The notes under the pieces were generated by a model. It had not been told where the DNA came from, searched no databases, and saw nothing but the letters and a program-made list of their open reading frames with translations. Below are positions 8,711 through 18,148 of a stretch of 64,000 nt of DNA, piece after piece. The stretch lies in the NCBI GenBank assembly GCA_001898965.1, contig MKVW01000003.1, forward strand, positions 359,682 to 423,681. The letters run 5' to 3'. Each line of letters begins with the position of its first letter. Positions within the stretch are counted from its first letter, which is position 1. The DNA comes from Rhizobiales bacterium 62-17. Its GTDB lineage: Bacteria > Pseudomonadota > Alphaproteobacteria > Rhizobiales > Beijerinckiaceae. A program made the position numbers and the translations under genes.

Positions 8711-9730
8711 CTATACCGGACGATTGGTCACTTCGATCAGTTTGGCAAGCGTAGCCTTCGCCCTGCCATCGGCGATGGCCTTGCTGGCGATGGCGACGCC
8801 TTCCTTGAGTTCCTTGGCCTTTCCGGCAACGATCAGGGCGGCCGCCGCGTTCATCAGCGCGATGTCGCGATAGGCCGAGGCCTTGCCGTCGAGCACGTCG
8901 CGCAGCGCCTGCGCATTGTGTTCGGGATCGCCACCCTTGAGATCGGCAGGGTTGGCGCGCTGCAAGCCGGCATCCTCGGGCGCGATGTCGAAGCTTTCGA
9001 TCTTGCCGTTGGCGAGCGCTACGACGCGGGTCGGGCCGGTGGTGGTGATCTCGTCGAGACCATCGGAGCCGTGGACGAACCAGGCATTGTCGGAGCCGAG
9101 ATTGCGCAGCACTTCGGCCATCGGCTTCAAGAGGTCGACGGAGAAGGCGCCGACGAGCTGGCGCTTGACCGAAGCCGGGTTGGAGAGCGGTCCGAGAATA
9201 TTGAAGATGGTGCGGGTGCCGAGTTCGACGCGCACCGGCGCGACATGGCGCGTGGCGGCGTGGTGGCTCGGCGCCATCATGAAGCCGATGCCAACGCTCA
9301 GCAAAGAGGCTTCGATCTGTTCCGGCTTTTGGCCGACGGCGACACCGAGGGCTCCCAGCACATCGCTGGCGCCCGAGCGGGAGGAGAGGGCGCGGTTGCC
9401 ATGCTTGGCGACGGGCACGCCGCAGGAGGCGACGATGAGCGAAGCCAGCGTCGAGACATTGTAGGAGCCCGAGCCGTCGCCGCCGGTGCCGACGATGTCG
9501 ATGGCGCCGTCGGGCGCGCTCACGCGCAGCATCTTGCTGCGCATCGCCGCCGTCGCGCCGGTGAATTCATCGACCGTCTCGCCGCGCACGCGCAAAGCCA
9601 TCAGGAATGCGCCCATCTGCGCCGGCGTGACTTCGCCCGACAGCAGATTGTCGAAGGCAGCCTCGGCTTCCGGCCTTGTCAGGCTGGCGCCCGCGGCCAC
9701 TTTGGCGAGGATCGGCTTGAAGGACTCCAT
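8711..9730 (-). CDS. trpD: Anthranilate phosphoribosyltransferase
   Basis: 339 residues matching the family's usual length. The PRPP-binding loop [33 protein letters not shown], the [10 protein letters not shown] block and the LGPLSNPA region are intact. It transfers phosphoribosyl to anthranilate. ATG 9730 directly follows the trpG TGA with no gap, so the two are co-translated. It is a separate protein, not fused to TrpG. Confidence 0.97.
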   Translation of the reverse strand: MESFKPILAKVAAGASLTRPEAEAAFDNLLSGEVTPAQMGAFLMALRVRGETVDEFTGATAAMRSKMLRVSAPDGAIDIVGTGGDGSGSYNVSTLASLIVASCGVPVAKHGNRALSSRSGASDVLGALGVAVGQKPEQIEASLLSVGIGFMMAPSHHAATRHVAPVRVELGTRTIFNILGPLSNPASVKRQLVGAFSVDLLKPMAEVLRNLGSDNAWFVHGSDGLDEITTTGPTRVVALANGKIESFDIAPEDAGLQRANPADLKGGDPEHNAQALRDVLDGKASAYRDIALMNAAAALIVAGKAKELKEGVAIASKAIADGRAKATLAKLIEVTNRPV

Positions 9731-10363
9731 TCACGCAGCTCCGCTTGTCCGTTTCGTCGCGGCTCCATTGGCCGCGCGGCGCGCATTCCAGTCGTGCGCC
9801 ATGTCGAGAAAATTCTTCAAGATGAGATGACCATGATCCGAGAGAATGCTCTCCGGATGAAACTGGACGCCGTGGACCGGCAAGCTGCGGTGTTGCAGCG
9901 CCATGATCAGATTGTCGGTCCAGGCGGTGGCTTCGAGAACGTCGGGCAAAGTGTCGGCCTGCACTACCAGCGAATGATAGCGCGTCGCCTGGAACGGTCC
10001 GTTGATGCCGCGAAACAGGCCGGCCCCGCCATGGGTGACTTGCGACAGCTTGCCATGGATGGGGATCGGCGCACGCACCACGTCGCCGCCGAAGGCTTCG
10101 CCGATGCTCTGATGGCCGAGACAGACGCCGAGCAGCGGCACGGTTTGCGCGGCCGCTGCCACGAGATCGAGGCAGATGCCGGCCTCGCGCGGCGTGCAGG
10201 GGCCAGGCGACAGGACGATTGCGTCGGGCTGGGTGGCCATCACCGCGGCGACGGACACCTGATCGTTGCGATGAACGGTCACGGACGCGCCGAGAGAGCC
10301 CAGATAATGCACCAGGTTCCAGGTGAAACTGTCGTAATTGTCGATCAGCGTGACGGAAGGCAT
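9731..10363 (-). CDS. trpG: Anthranilate synthase glutamine amidotransferase subunit
   Basis: Starting at ATG 10363 (AGGGG upstream) gives 210 residues. The class I glutamine amidotransferase triad is visible: Cys81 in LLGVCLGHQSIGEAFGG and the His-Glu pair in VQFHPESIL. The N-terminus is VTLIDNYDSFTWNLVHYLG. It supplies ammonia to TrpE. Unusually for this neighbourhood, trpE is not directly upstream: an opposite-strand phosphoesterase gene and a palindromic repeat lie between them, so trpG-trpD-trpC must have its own promoter within 10364-10553, where no strong consensus was recognised. Confidence 0.96.
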   Translation of the reverse strand: MPSVTLIDNYDSFTWNLVHYLGSLGASVTVHRNDQVSVAAVMATQPDAIVLSPGPCTPREAGICLDLVAAAAQTVPLLGVCLGHQSIGEAFGGDVVRAPIPIHGKLSQVTHGGAGLFRGINGPFQATRYHSLVVQADTLPDVLEATAWTDNLIMALQHRSLPVHGVQFHPESILSDHGHLILKNFLDMAHDWNARRAANGAATKRTSGAA

Positions 10364-10553
10364 GTCGGCCCCTGTTTCCGGCGTTCTTTTCGACTTTGGC
10401 AGGGGCAAGGTCAAGCCGGCCGTTTGAAATGCCAATCTGGCCAATTTGGGCGCGGGCAGGGTGGTTTAGCCGTCATTCTCCTGTGATCTGGCTGTCGCCG
10501 GCCCGTCGCCGCCCCGTCAATCGGCTGTCAGCGAATCGGCGCATGCCACCGCC

Positions 10554-12107
10554 ATGTTCGACCGGACCGGATTTCTCGTGGCGACGCGGCGCGACCTCCT
10601 CCTTTCGAGCGCGGCCTTGGCCAGCGCATCGGCCCTGTCTGGGGCGGCGCGTGCTGCGGCGCCGGCCCAAATGGCGGTGGCCGGCAATTGGGCGAGCGGG
10701 CGGGTGCTCGACGGCGATCGCGACATGGGTCTGGCCGGCGTTTGGGTCTCGAACGGGGTCGATATCGTCGCCACGGACGCGGATGGCCGTTATGTGCTGC
10801 CCGAGGCCGACGACGGCACGCTCTTCGTCATCGAGCCGGCGCATTATCAGGTGGCGCGCGACCCCATCACCGGCCTGCCGCAACATTACCGTCCTTATGG
10901 CGCTCCCGGCGGGCGGACCGATTTCAGGCTGCGCGCCTGGGAGGAGCCGCAGCGCTTCGATGTCGCCTTGTTCGCCGATCCGCAGCCGGAGAGCCATCGC
11001 CATATCGATCACATCCGCGACGGCGCGGTGCGCGATGCCGCGCGGCATCGTCCGGCGTTCGGCCTGACGCTCGGCGATATCTGCGGCGACAATCTGAGCC
11101 TGCTCGACCGCCTGAACCGCACCATCGGGCAGGTGGGCGTGACGTGGTGGAATGCCGGCGGCAATCACGATCTCGACTACGAGGCGACGACGGCGGTTGG
11201 CGCGCGCCGCACGTTCCGGCAGAAATATGGGCCGAGCCACTACGCCTTTCACTATGGCCCGGCGCTGTTCGTGGTTCTCGACAATGTCGAATACGAGGGC
11301 GCGCGGCCTGACGGTTCGGCCGGCGGTTATCGTGGGGCGATCGGCTCCCGGCAGCTCGCCTTCGTGCGCAACCTTCTGCAGCATTGGCCGCGCGAACGGC
11401 TCGTTGTCTTCTGCATGCATATTCCTCTGGCCACAGCCTGGAACCCGCTGAGCATTCGCGACAACACGGCCGACGCGCAGGATCTGCTGCGCCTGTTCGA
11501 TGGCCGCAATGCCGTGAGTTTTTCCGGCCATATGCACACCACCGAGCACGGCTATTTGCCGCAAGCCTCGGGCGCGCCGCATCACCATCACGTGCTGGCG
11601 GCGGTGTCGGGCTCGTGGTGGAGCGGGCCGAACGATTTTCGCGGTACGCCGCTCGCCATGGGCTGCGACGGTTGCCCTGCCGGCTATCATCGGCTGTCGA
11701 TCAGCGAGACCGATTATTCCACGACGTTTCATGCGCCGGCCGCCGAAGAGCGGTTGCGCATTCATGCCAAGCTCGCGGACGATTATGTCGATGTCTTTGC
11801 CAATCTGTTCGACGGTGGCCCGCGTTCAACGATGATGGCGATCACGGGCGCGACGCGCGTCGAGATGACCAAGGTACGCCGCGCCGATCCCTTCGTCGAA
11901 GTCTTGTTCGCGGATCCGCAGGTCGATAAGCATTCCTGGGTCAAAGCCGAGCCGTGCGAACATCTGTGGCACGCACGATTGCCGTTTAATGCTGGTCTTG
12001 CACCGCAGCGCATCGACGTCGAAGCGAGAGACGAATATGGCCGGCGCGTCGACGATATGGTGTTCGTCGAGCGTGTGATGCCGGAAGCGGCTGTCTCGCA
12101 CGGGTAA
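10554..12107 (+). CDS. Tat-exported calcineurin-like phosphoesterase with MetallophosN/C domains
   Basis: The 517-residue protein begins with a Tat-type signal (ATRRDLLLSSAALASASALS, then the cleavage region AARAAAPAQ). An N-terminal beta domain follows at about 40-125 (MetallophosN-like, GRVLDGD..GLAGVWVSNG). The calcineurin-like core has metal motifs FADPQPE, TLGDICGDN, GGNHDLD, FCMHIPL and FSGHMHTTEH. The C-terminal third resembles MetallophosC. The first metal motif is D-P-Q rather than D-x-H, as in this subfamily. It is probably a periplasmic phosphodiesterase or phosphatase with unknown substrate. It lies opposite to, and splits, the trp cluster. The start is weakly supported (no clear Shine-Dalgarno). 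Confidence 0.85.
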   Translation: MFDRTGFLVATRRDLLLSSAALASASALSGAARAAAPAQMAVAGNWASGRVLDGDRDMGLAGVWVSNGVDIVATDADGRYVLPEADDGTLFVIEPAHYQVARDPITGLPQHYRPYGAPGGRTDFRLRAWEEPQRFDVALFADPQPESHRHIDHIRDGAVRDAARHRPAFGLTLGDICGDNLSLLDRLNRTIGQVGVTWWNAGGNHDLDYEATTAVGARRTFRQKYGPSHYAFHYGPALFVVLDNVEYEGARPDGSAGGYRGAIGSRQLAFVRNLLQHWPRERLVVFCMHIPLATAWNPLSIRDNTADAQDLLRLFDGRNAVSFSGHMHTTEHGYLPQASGAPHHHHVLAAVSGSWWSGPNDFRGTPLAMGCDGCPAGYHRLSISETDYSTTFHAPAAEERLRIHAKLADDYVDVFANLFDGGPRSTMMAITGATRVEMTKVRRADPFVEVLFADPQVDKHSWVKAEPCEHLWHARLPFNAGLAPQRIDVEARDEYGRRVDDMVFVERVMPEAAVSHG

Positions 12108-12108
12108 T

Positions 12109-12259
12109 CTTGGTGTCATCCCGGACACGCGCAGCGTGATCCGGGACCCAGGGGCGTGTGGTAGAATCCAAATTATCTGAGCGGGTCTGTGCAGCGTTCA
12201 ACGCCGAGCGCGTTGCCCCTGGTTCCCGGATCGCCTGCGGCGTCCGGGATGACACCAAG
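12109..12259. repeat. Paired inverted REP/BIME-like element
   Basis: Two palindromic halves face each other. The outer arms CTTGGTGTCATCCCGGA and TCCGGGATGACACCAAG close the element. The inner arms GATCCGGGACCCAGGGGC (12138-12155) and GCCCCTGGTTCCCGGATC (12215-12232) also match. Each half can fold alone through CCCGGA/TCCGGG with a GC-rich inner stem. The form is that of a bacterial interspersed mosaic element, placed between the convergent phosphoesterase and trpE stops, where it may act as a bidirectional 3' end. Confidence 0.85.
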
Positions 12260-12267
12260 GGCTCGCC

Positions 12268-13785
12268 TTACTGCCCACGCCTTGCATTCGTCGCGAAACG
12301 TACGGCTTCTTCCGCCGCGCGGAACAAGGCCTGTGCCTTGTTGATGCATTCGCGGTGTTCGCTCGCCGCCACCGAGTCATAGACGATGCCGGCGCCGGAT
12401 TGCGCGTGCATCTGGCCATCCTTGATGACGGCCGTGCGCAGCACGATGCAGGTATCCATTTCGCCCGACGCGCCGAAATAGCCGATGCAGCCGGCATAGA
12501 TGCCGCGCTTGTCGACTTCCAGCTCGTCGATGATTTCCATGGCGCGCACCTTTGGCGCGCCCGACACCGTGCCGGCCGGGAAGCCGGCGGACAAAGCCGT
12601 GATGTTATCGTGCTGCGGGTCGAGCTTACCCTCGACATTGGACACGATGTGCATGACGTGGCTGTAGCGCTCGACGAAGAAGCGGTCGGTCACTTCGACG
12701 GTGCCGATCTGCGAGACGCGGCCGACATCGTTGCGGCCGAGATCGAGCAGCATGAGATGTTCGGCGCGTTCCTTGGGATCGGCCAAGAGTTCCTGTGCCA
12801 GAGCTTCATCCTCGGCCGGCGTCTTGCCGCGCCAGCGCGTGCCGGCGATCGGACGGATTGTTACCTTGCCGTCGCGCACGCGCACCAGGATTTCCGGGCT
12901 CGAACAGACGATCTGGAAGCCGCCGAAATCGAGATAGCAAAGGAACGGCGCCGGATTGACGCGGCGTAGCGCGCGATAAAGCGAAAAGGCCGGCAGTTCG
13001 AATGGGCCGGTGAAACGCTGCGACAGCACCACCTGAAAGATGTCGCCGGCGCGGATATATTCCTTGGCGCGCTCGACCATTTCCAGATAGCGCGCTTCCG
13101 GCGTGTTGGACGTGGCGGGCTGCGCCAGGAGATGCGGATCGGCAGCGGGCGGCGCATGGGCGAGGGGCGCTTCGAGAAGCGCGACGACGCTGTCGAGGCG
13201 CGTCTGGGCGCTCTCCCAGGCGGCGCGGGCATTGACGCCCGGTTGCGGGCGCACCGGCGTGACGATGGAGATTTCGTCGCGCACTGTGTCAAACACCACC
13301 ATCAGGGTGGGGCGGATCATCACCGCATCGGGCACGCCGATCGGATCGGGCTTGGCCGGCGCCAGCCGCTCCATCTGTCGCACCATGTCGTAGCCGAGAT
13401 AGCCGAACACGCCGGCAGCCATCGGCGGCAAATCGCCTGGCAGGTCGATCTGCGATTCCGCGATCAGCGCGCGCAGGCCGTCGAGCGGCTTCTGCGGCAT
13501 CGGTTCGAAGCGGTCGCGATCGGCAAGCGCGCGGCGGTTGATTTCGCAGGCTTCGCCCTGGGCACGCCAGATGATGTCGGGATCGAGGCCGATCATCGAA
13601 TAGCGGCCGCGCGAGGCGCCGCCTTCGACGGATTCGAGCAGGAAGACATTGCCGTCGCGGCCGGCCGTCAGCTTGAGGAAGGCCGAGACCGGCGTTTCCA
13701 GGTCGGCGATCAACGTGGTCGCGACCAGAACGCTTTTTCCAGCGCCAAACGCTTGCGCGAAATCCTCGTAGGTGATCGCCGACAT
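12268..13785 (-). CDS. trpE: Anthranilate synthase component I
   Basis: 505 residues in the chorismate-binding family. The N-terminal inhibitor-binding LLESVEGG motif, GYLGYDMVRQME, and the C-terminal catalytic blocks (FQVVLSQRF, LVRVRDGKVTIRPIAGTR, LMLLDLGRNDVGRVS, FPAGTVSGAPKVRAMEIID) are complete. It forms anthranilate from chorismate with ammonia from TrpG. It begins 11 bases after the ppiD stop, so it is probably co-transcribed with ppiD. It is not fused to trpG, unlike the trpE(G) of Rhizobium. Confidence 0.97.
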   Translation of the reverse strand: MSAITYEDFAQAFGAGKSVLVATTLIADLETPVSAFLKLTAGRDGNVFLLESVEGGASRGRYSMIGLDPDIIWRAQGEACEINRRALADRDRFEPMPQKPLDGLRALIAESQIDLPGDLPPMAAGVFGYLGYDMVRQMERLAPAKPDPIGVPDAVMIRPTLMVVFDTVRDEISIVTPVRPQPGVNARAAWESAQTRLDSVVALLEAPLAHAPPAADPHLLAQPATSNTPEARYLEMVERAKEYIRAGDIFQVVLSQRFTGPFELPAFSLYRALRRVNPAPFLCYLDFGGFQIVCSSPEILVRVRDGKVTIRPIAGTRWRGKTPAEDEALAQELLADPKERAEHLMLLDLGRNDVGRVSQIGTVEVTDRFFVERYSHVMHIVSNVEGKLDPQHDNITALSAGFPAGTVSGAPKVRAMEIIDELEVDKRGIYAGCIGYFGASGEMDTCIVLRTAVIKDGQMHAQSGAGIVYDSVAASEHRECINKAQALFRAAEEAVRFATNARRGQ

Positions 13786-13796
13786 GAATGTGCCGC

Positions 13797-15704
13797 TTAG
13801 TTGTTGTCGCCGCCGCCGACCGCCATGCGAACAGCCGCTTCGTTGATGGAAACGCCCATGTCGCTTTGCAGCCGCGTCACATATTGCGCCAGGATGTCTT
13901 CGGCGAGCGCCGGCTTCAGCCTGTCCTCGACGGCCTTGAGGTTTTCGTCGTCGGCATCGAGCGGGGGCGTTACGGAATCGACCACCTTGAAGATGACGCG
14001 ATCGAGACCGTCGGCGACCGAGGCGATGGCGCCGTTGGCGACGGAGAAGACGCGCGCGACCACGGCCGGCGACAGTTTCTCGGAGCCGGTGCGCTTCACG
14101 TCATTGGCGAGTTCGTCCTTGACGCCGAGTTCCTTGGCCGCGTCCTCGAAGGAGGTGCCGCCTTGCAGGCGCTTGACGATCTCGCCGGCCTTTTCCTGCA
14201 GGATGCGGACGATTTCGTCCTCGCGCCAGCTCTTGGTCACCTGTTCCCGCACTTCGGCGAGCGTGCGCTCGCGTGCCGGGTCGATCGCCTTCACCTCGAA
14301 CCAAATATAGCCGTTGTCCTTGGTGGTGAGCACGTCGTTGTCCATGCCGATGTCGGAGGCAAAGACGGCGCGCAGCACCTGATCGCGCTCGGGGATATCG
14401 GCGATCGGCTGGCCGTCGCGGCCACGGCCGTTGGCATCGGCGGCATCGACGGTAATAGCCTTCAGCTTCAACGCCTGGGCGGCGTCGGCGATGGATTTGC
14501 CGGACGTGCGCTCATCCTCGATCTTGTCGCGCAGGCTCGAGACTTCGTCGCGGGCGCGGTTGGCGGCGAGCTGGTTCTTCACTTCCTCGGCCACTTCGGC
14601 GAAAGGCTTCACCGCCTGGGCGTTGATCTTGACGACGCGCACGAGCACGGCGCCAAAATCGCCCTTGATCGGCGCGCTCACGCCGCCTTCCGGCAGCGCA
14701 TAGGCGGCCTTGCCGACGGCCGGGTCGACGAAATCGCGCAGCGTCAGGGTGCCGAGCGCGATGTCCTTGTCGGAGAGTTTACGCTCCTGGGCGATCGCAT
14801 CGAAGGTCGCGCCGGCCTTGATCTTGTCGCTGGCTTCCTGTGCCGCCTTCTCGTCGGGGAAGACGATCTGCTGCACTTCGCGCGTCTCGGTGGTGGTGTA
14901 GCGTTCGCCCTTGATGCGGTCGTAATAGGCGGTCGCATCGGCGTCGGAAATTTTCGACGCATCGGCGACGCTTGCCGGGGTGATCGCCAGCACGGTGAAG
15001 GAGCGATATTCGGGTGCGCGGAAAGCGAGCTTGCGCGCGTCATAGAAGCTCTGCAGCTGCTCGTCGGTCGGCGCCTTGATTTCGCCGGCGGCTTTTTCCG
15101 GCAGCCGGAAGTATTCGACGCTGCGCGTTTCGGCGCGATAGCGATGGATGGCTTCGCGCATCGCCTGCGGCAGTTTCAGATTGGCGGTCAGGGAGTCGGC
15201 GATCTGCTGGCGCAGATAGACGCGGGCCTGTTCCTGGATGAAGCGCTGCTCGTTGGGATAGCCGGCCTCACGCAGGGCGTCGTTGAAGCGGGCGCGATCG
15301 AACTTGCCGGTCGGGCCGAGGAAGTTCGGGTCGCCGACGATCGAGGCGGCGATATCGCTGTCGGCGAGCGCCAAGCCCATGGTCTTGGCTTTCTGGTCGA
15401 GCGCCGCTTCGGCGATCAGGCGTTGCAGCACGAGACGGTCGAGCCCGGCGGCGCGGGCCTGGTCGCTGGTGATCGACTGGCGCGTCTGGCGTTGCAGATT
15501 GGTGAGCTGGGTCTGATAGGCGGCACGATAGGCCTCCAGGCTGATCTCCTGATCACCGACCTTGGCGACGCGGTTCTGGCCGAATCCCTTGAAAATGTCG
15601 GCAATGCCCCAAATGGCGAAGCTGATGATCAGAATGCCGAACATCAACGTCATAATGGCTTTGCCGACCCAATTCTGGGTCATCCGCCGCATACCTTCGA
15701 GCAT
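13797..15704 (-). CDS. ppiD: PpiD-like periplasmic peptidyl-prolyl isomerase, inner-membrane anchored
   Basis: The start at ATG 15704 (AAGGG upstream) gives 635 residues. A short cytoplasmic start (MLEGMRRMTQNWVGK) precedes one transmembrane helix (AIMTLMFGILIISFAIWGIA, about 16-35). A SurA_N-type region follows (about 40-240), then parvulin-like PPIase segments (about 245-370) and a long helical C-terminus. PpiD chaperones periplasmic and outer-membrane proteins. It is followed by trpE and is divergent from tpiA, a common alphaproteobacterial arrangement. Confidence 0.92.
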   Translation of the reverse strand: MLEGMRRMTQNWVGKAIMTLMFGILIISFAIWGIADIFKGFGQNRVAKVGDQEISLEAYRAAYQTQLTNLQRQTRQSITSDQARAAGLDRLVLQRLIAEAALDQKAKTMGLALADSDIAASIVGDPNFLGPTGKFDRARFNDALREAGYPNEQRFIQEQARVYLRQQIADSLTANLKLPQAMREAIHRYRAETRSVEYFRLPEKAAGEIKAPTDEQLQSFYDARKLAFRAPEYRSFTVLAITPASVADASKISDADATAYYDRIKGERYTTTETREVQQIVFPDEKAAQEASDKIKAGATFDAIAQERKLSDKDIALGTLTLRDFVDPAVGKAAYALPEGGVSAPIKGDFGAVLVRVVKINAQAVKPFAEVAEEVKNQLAANRARDEVSSLRDKIEDERTSGKSIADAAQALKLKAITVDAADANGRGRDGQPIADIPERDQVLRAVFASDIGMDNDVLTTKDNGYIWFEVKAIDPARERTLAEVREQVTKSWREDEIVRILQEKAGEIVKRLQGGTSFEDAAKELGVKDELANDVKRTGSEKLSPAVVARVFSVANGAIASVADGLDRVIFKVVDSVTPPLDADDENLKAVEDRLKPALAEDILAQYVTRLQSDMGVSINEAAVRMAVGGGDNN

Positions 15705-15795
15705 TGTCACCCTTCCAGACCAACGGGCGCCGCTCTCCTGTGCGACGCCAGAGCGTTTTGCAAAGCGCAAAGACGCGTCCAAACAAAGACCGAGG

Positions 15796-15826
15796 GCAAA
15801 TCACGTTTCTGGCGAAGGTGATTTGC
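15796..15826. repeat. Dispersed palindrome, copy 2 (imperfect)
   Basis: GCAAATCACGTTTC-TGGC-GAAGGTGATTTGC shares the core of the copies at 2605 and 23130, with two mismatches between the arms. It lies in the 226-bp divergent interval between ppiD and tpiA, so it could affect either promoter. Confidence 0.7.
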
Positions 15827-15930
15827 TTCGGGGCAGCGGTTCACATACCTGCCCCGGCGCGCTTTGCATAGCTTGGAGGCTCTGCTAACCCCGGCTGATA
15901 AAAGGGAATTGAGTGCGATCGGGAGTGTCA

Positions 15931-16680
15931 ATGCGCCACAGCCGCCGCCCGCTTGTCGCGGGAAACTGGAAAATGAACGGTCTGCGGGCGTCCCTGGCCG
16001 AAATCGCTGCCATTGCAACGGGTTCCGAGACGGCCGGAGCCGAGCTGCTGATCTGCCCGCCGGCCACCCTGGTGGCGGCGGCCGTGGCGCAGACGGCCGG
16101 GGCGCCTTTGAGAATCGGCGGGCAGGACTGTCATTGGGCGGCCTCCGGCGCCCATACGGGCGACATTTCCGCCGAAATGTTACGGGACGCGGGCGCCGAC
16201 CATGTGATCGTCGGCCATTCCGAGCGCCGCGCCGACCATGGCGAAAGCGATGCCGTGGTGAAAGCGAAGGCCGAAGCGGCGCTGCGGGCGGGCCTCACGG
16301 CCATCGTCTGCGTCGGCGAGACCCAGGCCCAACGCGAAACCGGCAAGACGCTGGAGGTGGTGGGAACGCAGCTCGCAGGCTCGCTGCCTCAAGGCGCGAG
16401 TGCCGCCAATCTCGTCATCGCCTACGAGCCGGTCTGGGCTATTGGCAGCGGCCTGACGCCGACGCCGCAGGATGTGGCCGAGGTGCATGGCTTCATTCGC
16501 GAGCGGCTGATCGCGGCGCTGCGCGAGCAGGGGGAGGCCGTGCGCATTCTCTACGGCGGTTCGGTGAAGCCGGCGAACGCCGCCGAACTGATGGCGGTGA
16601 AGAATGTCGATGGCGCGCTCATCGGCGGCGCCAGTCTGCTGGCAAAGGATTTCTTGGCGATCGCGGGTGTGTATCGCTGA
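15931..16680 (+). CDS. tpiA: Triosephosphate isomerase
   Basis: 249 residues from ATG 15931 (GGGAG upstream; a GTG at 15913 is less likely). The catalytic residues are visible: Lys in VAGNWKMNG, His in VIVGHSERR, and Glu in [10 protein letters not shown] with loop 6 following. The phosphate-binding [10 protein letters not shown] and GALIGGASL are present. It interconverts DHAP and glyceraldehyde-3-phosphate. It is divergent from ppiD as expected, but the usual downstream neighbour secG is replaced by a shikimate dehydrogenase-like gene, indicating a breakpoint. Confidence 0.97.
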   Translation: MRHSRRPLVAGNWKMNGLRASLAEIAAIATGSETAGAELLICPPATLVAAAVAQTAGAPLRIGGQDCHWAASGAHTGDISAEMLRDAGADHVIVGHSERRADHGESDAVVKAKAEAALRAGLTAIVCVGETQAQRETGKTLEVVGTQLAGSLPQGASAANLVIAYEPVWAIGSGLTPTPQDVAEVHGFIRERLIAALREQGEAVRILYGGSVKPANAAELMAVKNVDGALIGGASLLAKDFLAIAGVYR

Positions 16681-16724
16681 GGGACGATGGCATTTTTACG
16701 CGTGGCTTGAATGGAGAAAAGCCC

Positions 16725-17522
16725 ATGTTGGCGCCCATCGTCGGCAATCCGGTCGTACAGGTGAAGGCGCCGGCCTTGCTCAATCCACGCTATGCGGCAG
16801 CGGGCATCGATCTCGAAGTGGTCCCTATCGAACTGCCGTTGGATGGTTTCGATGCGGGCTTCTCGGCTCTGCTGAACCGCCCTGATGTCGCCGGCGTGAT
16901 CGTCACGGTTCCCTTCAAGGCGCAGGCGATCAAACATTGCCAGAGCCTCGACGCGCAGGCTGAAATCGCTGGCGCGGCCAATCTTATCACGCGCGATGAC
17001 AGCGGCCATTGGCGTGGTGCGATGACCGATGGCGTTGGTATGGTGCGGGCGATGCGCAAAGCCGGCTTCGATCCGAAAGGCCGTCGCGGTTTCATGGCCG
17101 GGGCCGGCGGCGCGGGGAAAGGGATCGCGGCGGCTCTTTCGGCCGCAGGCATTGCCGCGCTCGATATTTTCGATCCGGCTTATGAGAAAGCTATCGATCT
17201 TGCGGTTCGCACCGGAACGATGGCCTTGCGCCGGCCGCCTGGCACGCTTGGCGACTATGATCTCTTGATCAATGCGACGGCGCTGGGATTGAATGAGAAC
17301 GATCCATCGCCGTTCGATCTCGCGCAGGCGAATGCCGATGCCTTCGTCGCCGATGTGATCGCCGAGCCTTCGCCGTCTCGCTTGCAACAGCGCGCTGCCA
17401 CACGGGGGCTTCGCAACATTGGCGGCATGGATATGCTGTCGGGACAGCTCGATTTGCTGTTCGAGGGATTGGCCGCGTCGCTCTTCAACACGCGCAAGAT
17501 GGGGCGACCGTTGTCGCGATGA
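16725..17522 (+). CDS. Shikimate dehydrogenase-like protein (AroE family paralogue)
   Basis: 265 residues from ATG 16725 (GGAG eight bases upstream). The substrate domain keeps VTVPFKAQA with the catalytic Lys and MTDGVGM with the Asp. The nucleotide domain has GAGGAGKG, then INATALGL and DVIAEPSPS. The N-terminal GNPVVQVKAPALLN differs from the S-x-S shikimate-binding pattern of true AroE (Val-x-Ala in place of Ser-x-Ser). It may therefore be a quinate/shikimate dehydrogenase-like paralogue with another substrate. It sits 44 bases downstream of tpiA. Biosynthetic AroE function is possible but not favoured. Confidence 0.8.
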   Translation: MLAPIVGNPVVQVKAPALLNPRYAAAGIDLEVVPIELPLDGFDAGFSALLNRPDVAGVIVTVPFKAQAIKHCQSLDAQAEIAGAANLITRDDSGHWRGAMTDGVGMVRAMRKAGFDPKGRRGFMAGAGGAGKGIAAALSAAGIAALDIFDPAYEKAIDLAVRTGTMALRRPPGTLGDYDLLINATALGLNENDPSPFDLAQANADAFVADVIAEPSPSRLQQRAATRGLRNIGGMDMLSGQLDLLFEGLAASLFNTRKMGRPLSR

Positions 17523-17544
17523 ATTGTCCGACTTTCCGCGGCGA

Positions 17545-18078
17545 TTAACGTTCGCCGTAGGCCTTCGGCCAGTCTGGGTCCTGAAGAAGTTCGGAAAACT
17601 GACGGAAAGTTGTGTTGTCGATGACGCCGGACGCCAGATGTTGCGAGACTTCGCGGGCATCGATCTCATAGAGGCTTCGTGTGTCCAGAAGCGCGGATGC
17701 CACTTGCAGCATTGTCTCGTATTGGTCGCAGGCATGCTGAAATACTTCAGGTGATTCCGAAATGGCGAACTCGGTCACCGACAGCGCCAAGAGGAGTGGC
17801 ATCGCGTAATAATAGTCCAGGTGCGGCGGCTGCAAACTTTCCTCGTCGCCATAGTTGAGAAACATCTCCTTGGCCGTATCTAAATCCGTCGGCGATGGAG
17901 GCTGTTTTTGTAAGAATAGGTTGCAGACTTGCATGCAGCGCTTCGCCTCGTCATCCTGAGAGTGCGCGATGAGGAGCGAAGCTCTCTGCAACAGGATTTT
18001 CAAGAAATCGAGTTCGGACAGGCCAATCTCTTTGTCGAGAGAGGCATGGAGCTGCTGGTAGTTGCGAACACTTTCCAT
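17545..18078 (-). CDS. Hypothetical helical protein
   Basis: 177 residues from ATG 18078 (AAGGA eight bases upstream); a GTG 11 codons earlier lacks a ribosome-binding site. The sequence is acidic and predicted mostly helical, with Leu-rich stretches such as LSELDFLKILLQRASLLIAH and YYYAMPLLLALSVTEFAI. It has a few Cys residues, no signal peptide and no recognised motif. It converges with the AroE-like gene and lies downstream of a LysR gene on the same strand. GC content is slightly lower than its neighbours. Function unknown. Confidence 0.65.
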   Translation of the reverse strand: MESVRNYQQLHASLDKEIGLSELDFLKILLQRASLLIAHSQDDEAKRCMQVCNLFLQKQPPSPTDLDTAKEMFLNYGDEESLQPPHLDYYYAMPLLLALSVTEFAISESPEVFQHACDQYETMLQVASALLDTRSLYEIDAREVSQHLASGVIDNTTFRQFSELLQDPDWPKAYGER

Positions 18079-18148
18079 CTGCGAAATCCTTGTTTCCGCG
18101 TCATATGACACGTCAACACGCGCAAAATCATGTCGCCGTCGTCGCGGT

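Noticed and set aside
8633..10486. Long open frame of about 617 codons on the plus strand opposite trpD and trpG
   Set aside because: High GC keeps the antisense frame open. The composition is abnormal, there is no family match, and the minus-strand genes are certain.
13788..15821. Open frame of about 677 codons antisense to ppiD
   Set aside because: Same cause; ppiD has clear domains and a ribosome-binding site.
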